NCBI GenBank assembly: GCA_019310665.1
Contig: JAFDDW010000176.1
Location: 1 to 5,564, forward strand
DNA from: Deltaproteobacteria bacterium
GTDB lineage: Bacteria > Desulfobacterota > Desulfobacteria > Desulfobacterales > JAFDCJ01
Direction of reading: 5' to 3'
DNA: 5,564 nucleotides
Under the pieces are notes generated by a model. The model saw nothing but the letters and a program-made list of their open reading frames with translations, was not told where the DNA came from and made no database searches. The position numbers were made by a program, and so were the translations under genes. Positions within the stretch are counted from its first letter, which is position 1. Every line of letters starts with the position of its first letter. Shown here one piece after another: positions 5,521 to 5,564 of the stretch.

Positions 5521-5562
5521 GAATGCGGAAGTGGGAATGATTTGAATGCGGAAGTGGGAATG
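5521..5562. repeat. Two identical 19-bp direct repeats, period 23, at window edge
   Basis: GAATGCGGAAGTGGGAATG occurs at 5521-5539 and again, identically, at 5544-5562, separated by ATTT. The unit itself contains GAATG at both ends, so the array may have grown from a shorter core. The window ends two bases later, so more copies may follow. With only two copies and a 4-base spacer it does not have CRISPR geometry. Confidence 0.85.
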
Positions 5563-5564
5563 CG

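Noticed and set aside
5521..5562. Possible CRISPR array start
   Set aside because: Only two copies with a 4-base spacer and no cas gene; repeat and spacer sizes do not fit CRISPR.

Overview
All genes in this window lie on the + strand, and each gap between them carries a different repeat family. The likely source is a Gram-negative, mid-GC bacterium. My best guess is a sulfate-reducer-type deltaproteobacterium (Desulfobacterota), based on protein flavour and on the mix of intergenic repeats. No rRNA or marker gene is present to confirm this.

Layout: (1) Bases 1-67 are the last 21 codons of a thiolase, cut by the window edge and ending in the family's C-terminal catalytic-cysteine motif. (2) Bases 66-187 hold three C-run/G-run inverted-repeat units. 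They lead directly into a small, AT-rich DUF559 (Vsr-like nuclease fold) gene at 192-539, and the last G-run is also that gene's Shine-Dalgarno sequence. (3) Bases 561-1307 encode a secreted TPR protein of the TatT/RMD-like type. (4) The 360-base gap 1308-1667 holds a MITE-like inverted-repeat element of about 234 bp, with a 12-bp hairpin in its centre. (5) Bases 1668-3362 encode a full-length fatty-acyl-CoA synthetase (FadD-like AMP-forming ligase). (6) The gap 3363-3555 holds a second, unrelated inverted repeat with TTTCACCAC/GTGGTGAAA ends. (7) Bases 3556-5397 encode a 613-aa fusion of an alpha/beta hydrolase, probably outside the cytoplasmic membrane, to an eight-helix membrane domain. (8) Bases 5400-5564 are purine-rich tandem repeats interrupted by a GC-rich hairpin segment, followed by two copies of a 19-bp direct repeat that reach the window edge.

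Function: thiolase (the last step of beta-oxidation) and acyl-CoA synthetase (the activation step) point to fatty-acid or related carboxylate use. The exported hydrolase could supply acyl substrates by ester cleavage, but this is only an inference from proximity. The DUF559 gene looks like an inserted cassette rather than part of the pathway. The genes are separated by repeat-filled gaps, so a single tight operon is unlikely. I see no defence island, CRISPR array, RNA gene or convincing terminator. The most unusual content is the repeat landscape, the DUF559 gene that takes its ribosome-binding site from its flanking repeat, and the hydrolase-membrane fusion of unknown substrate.
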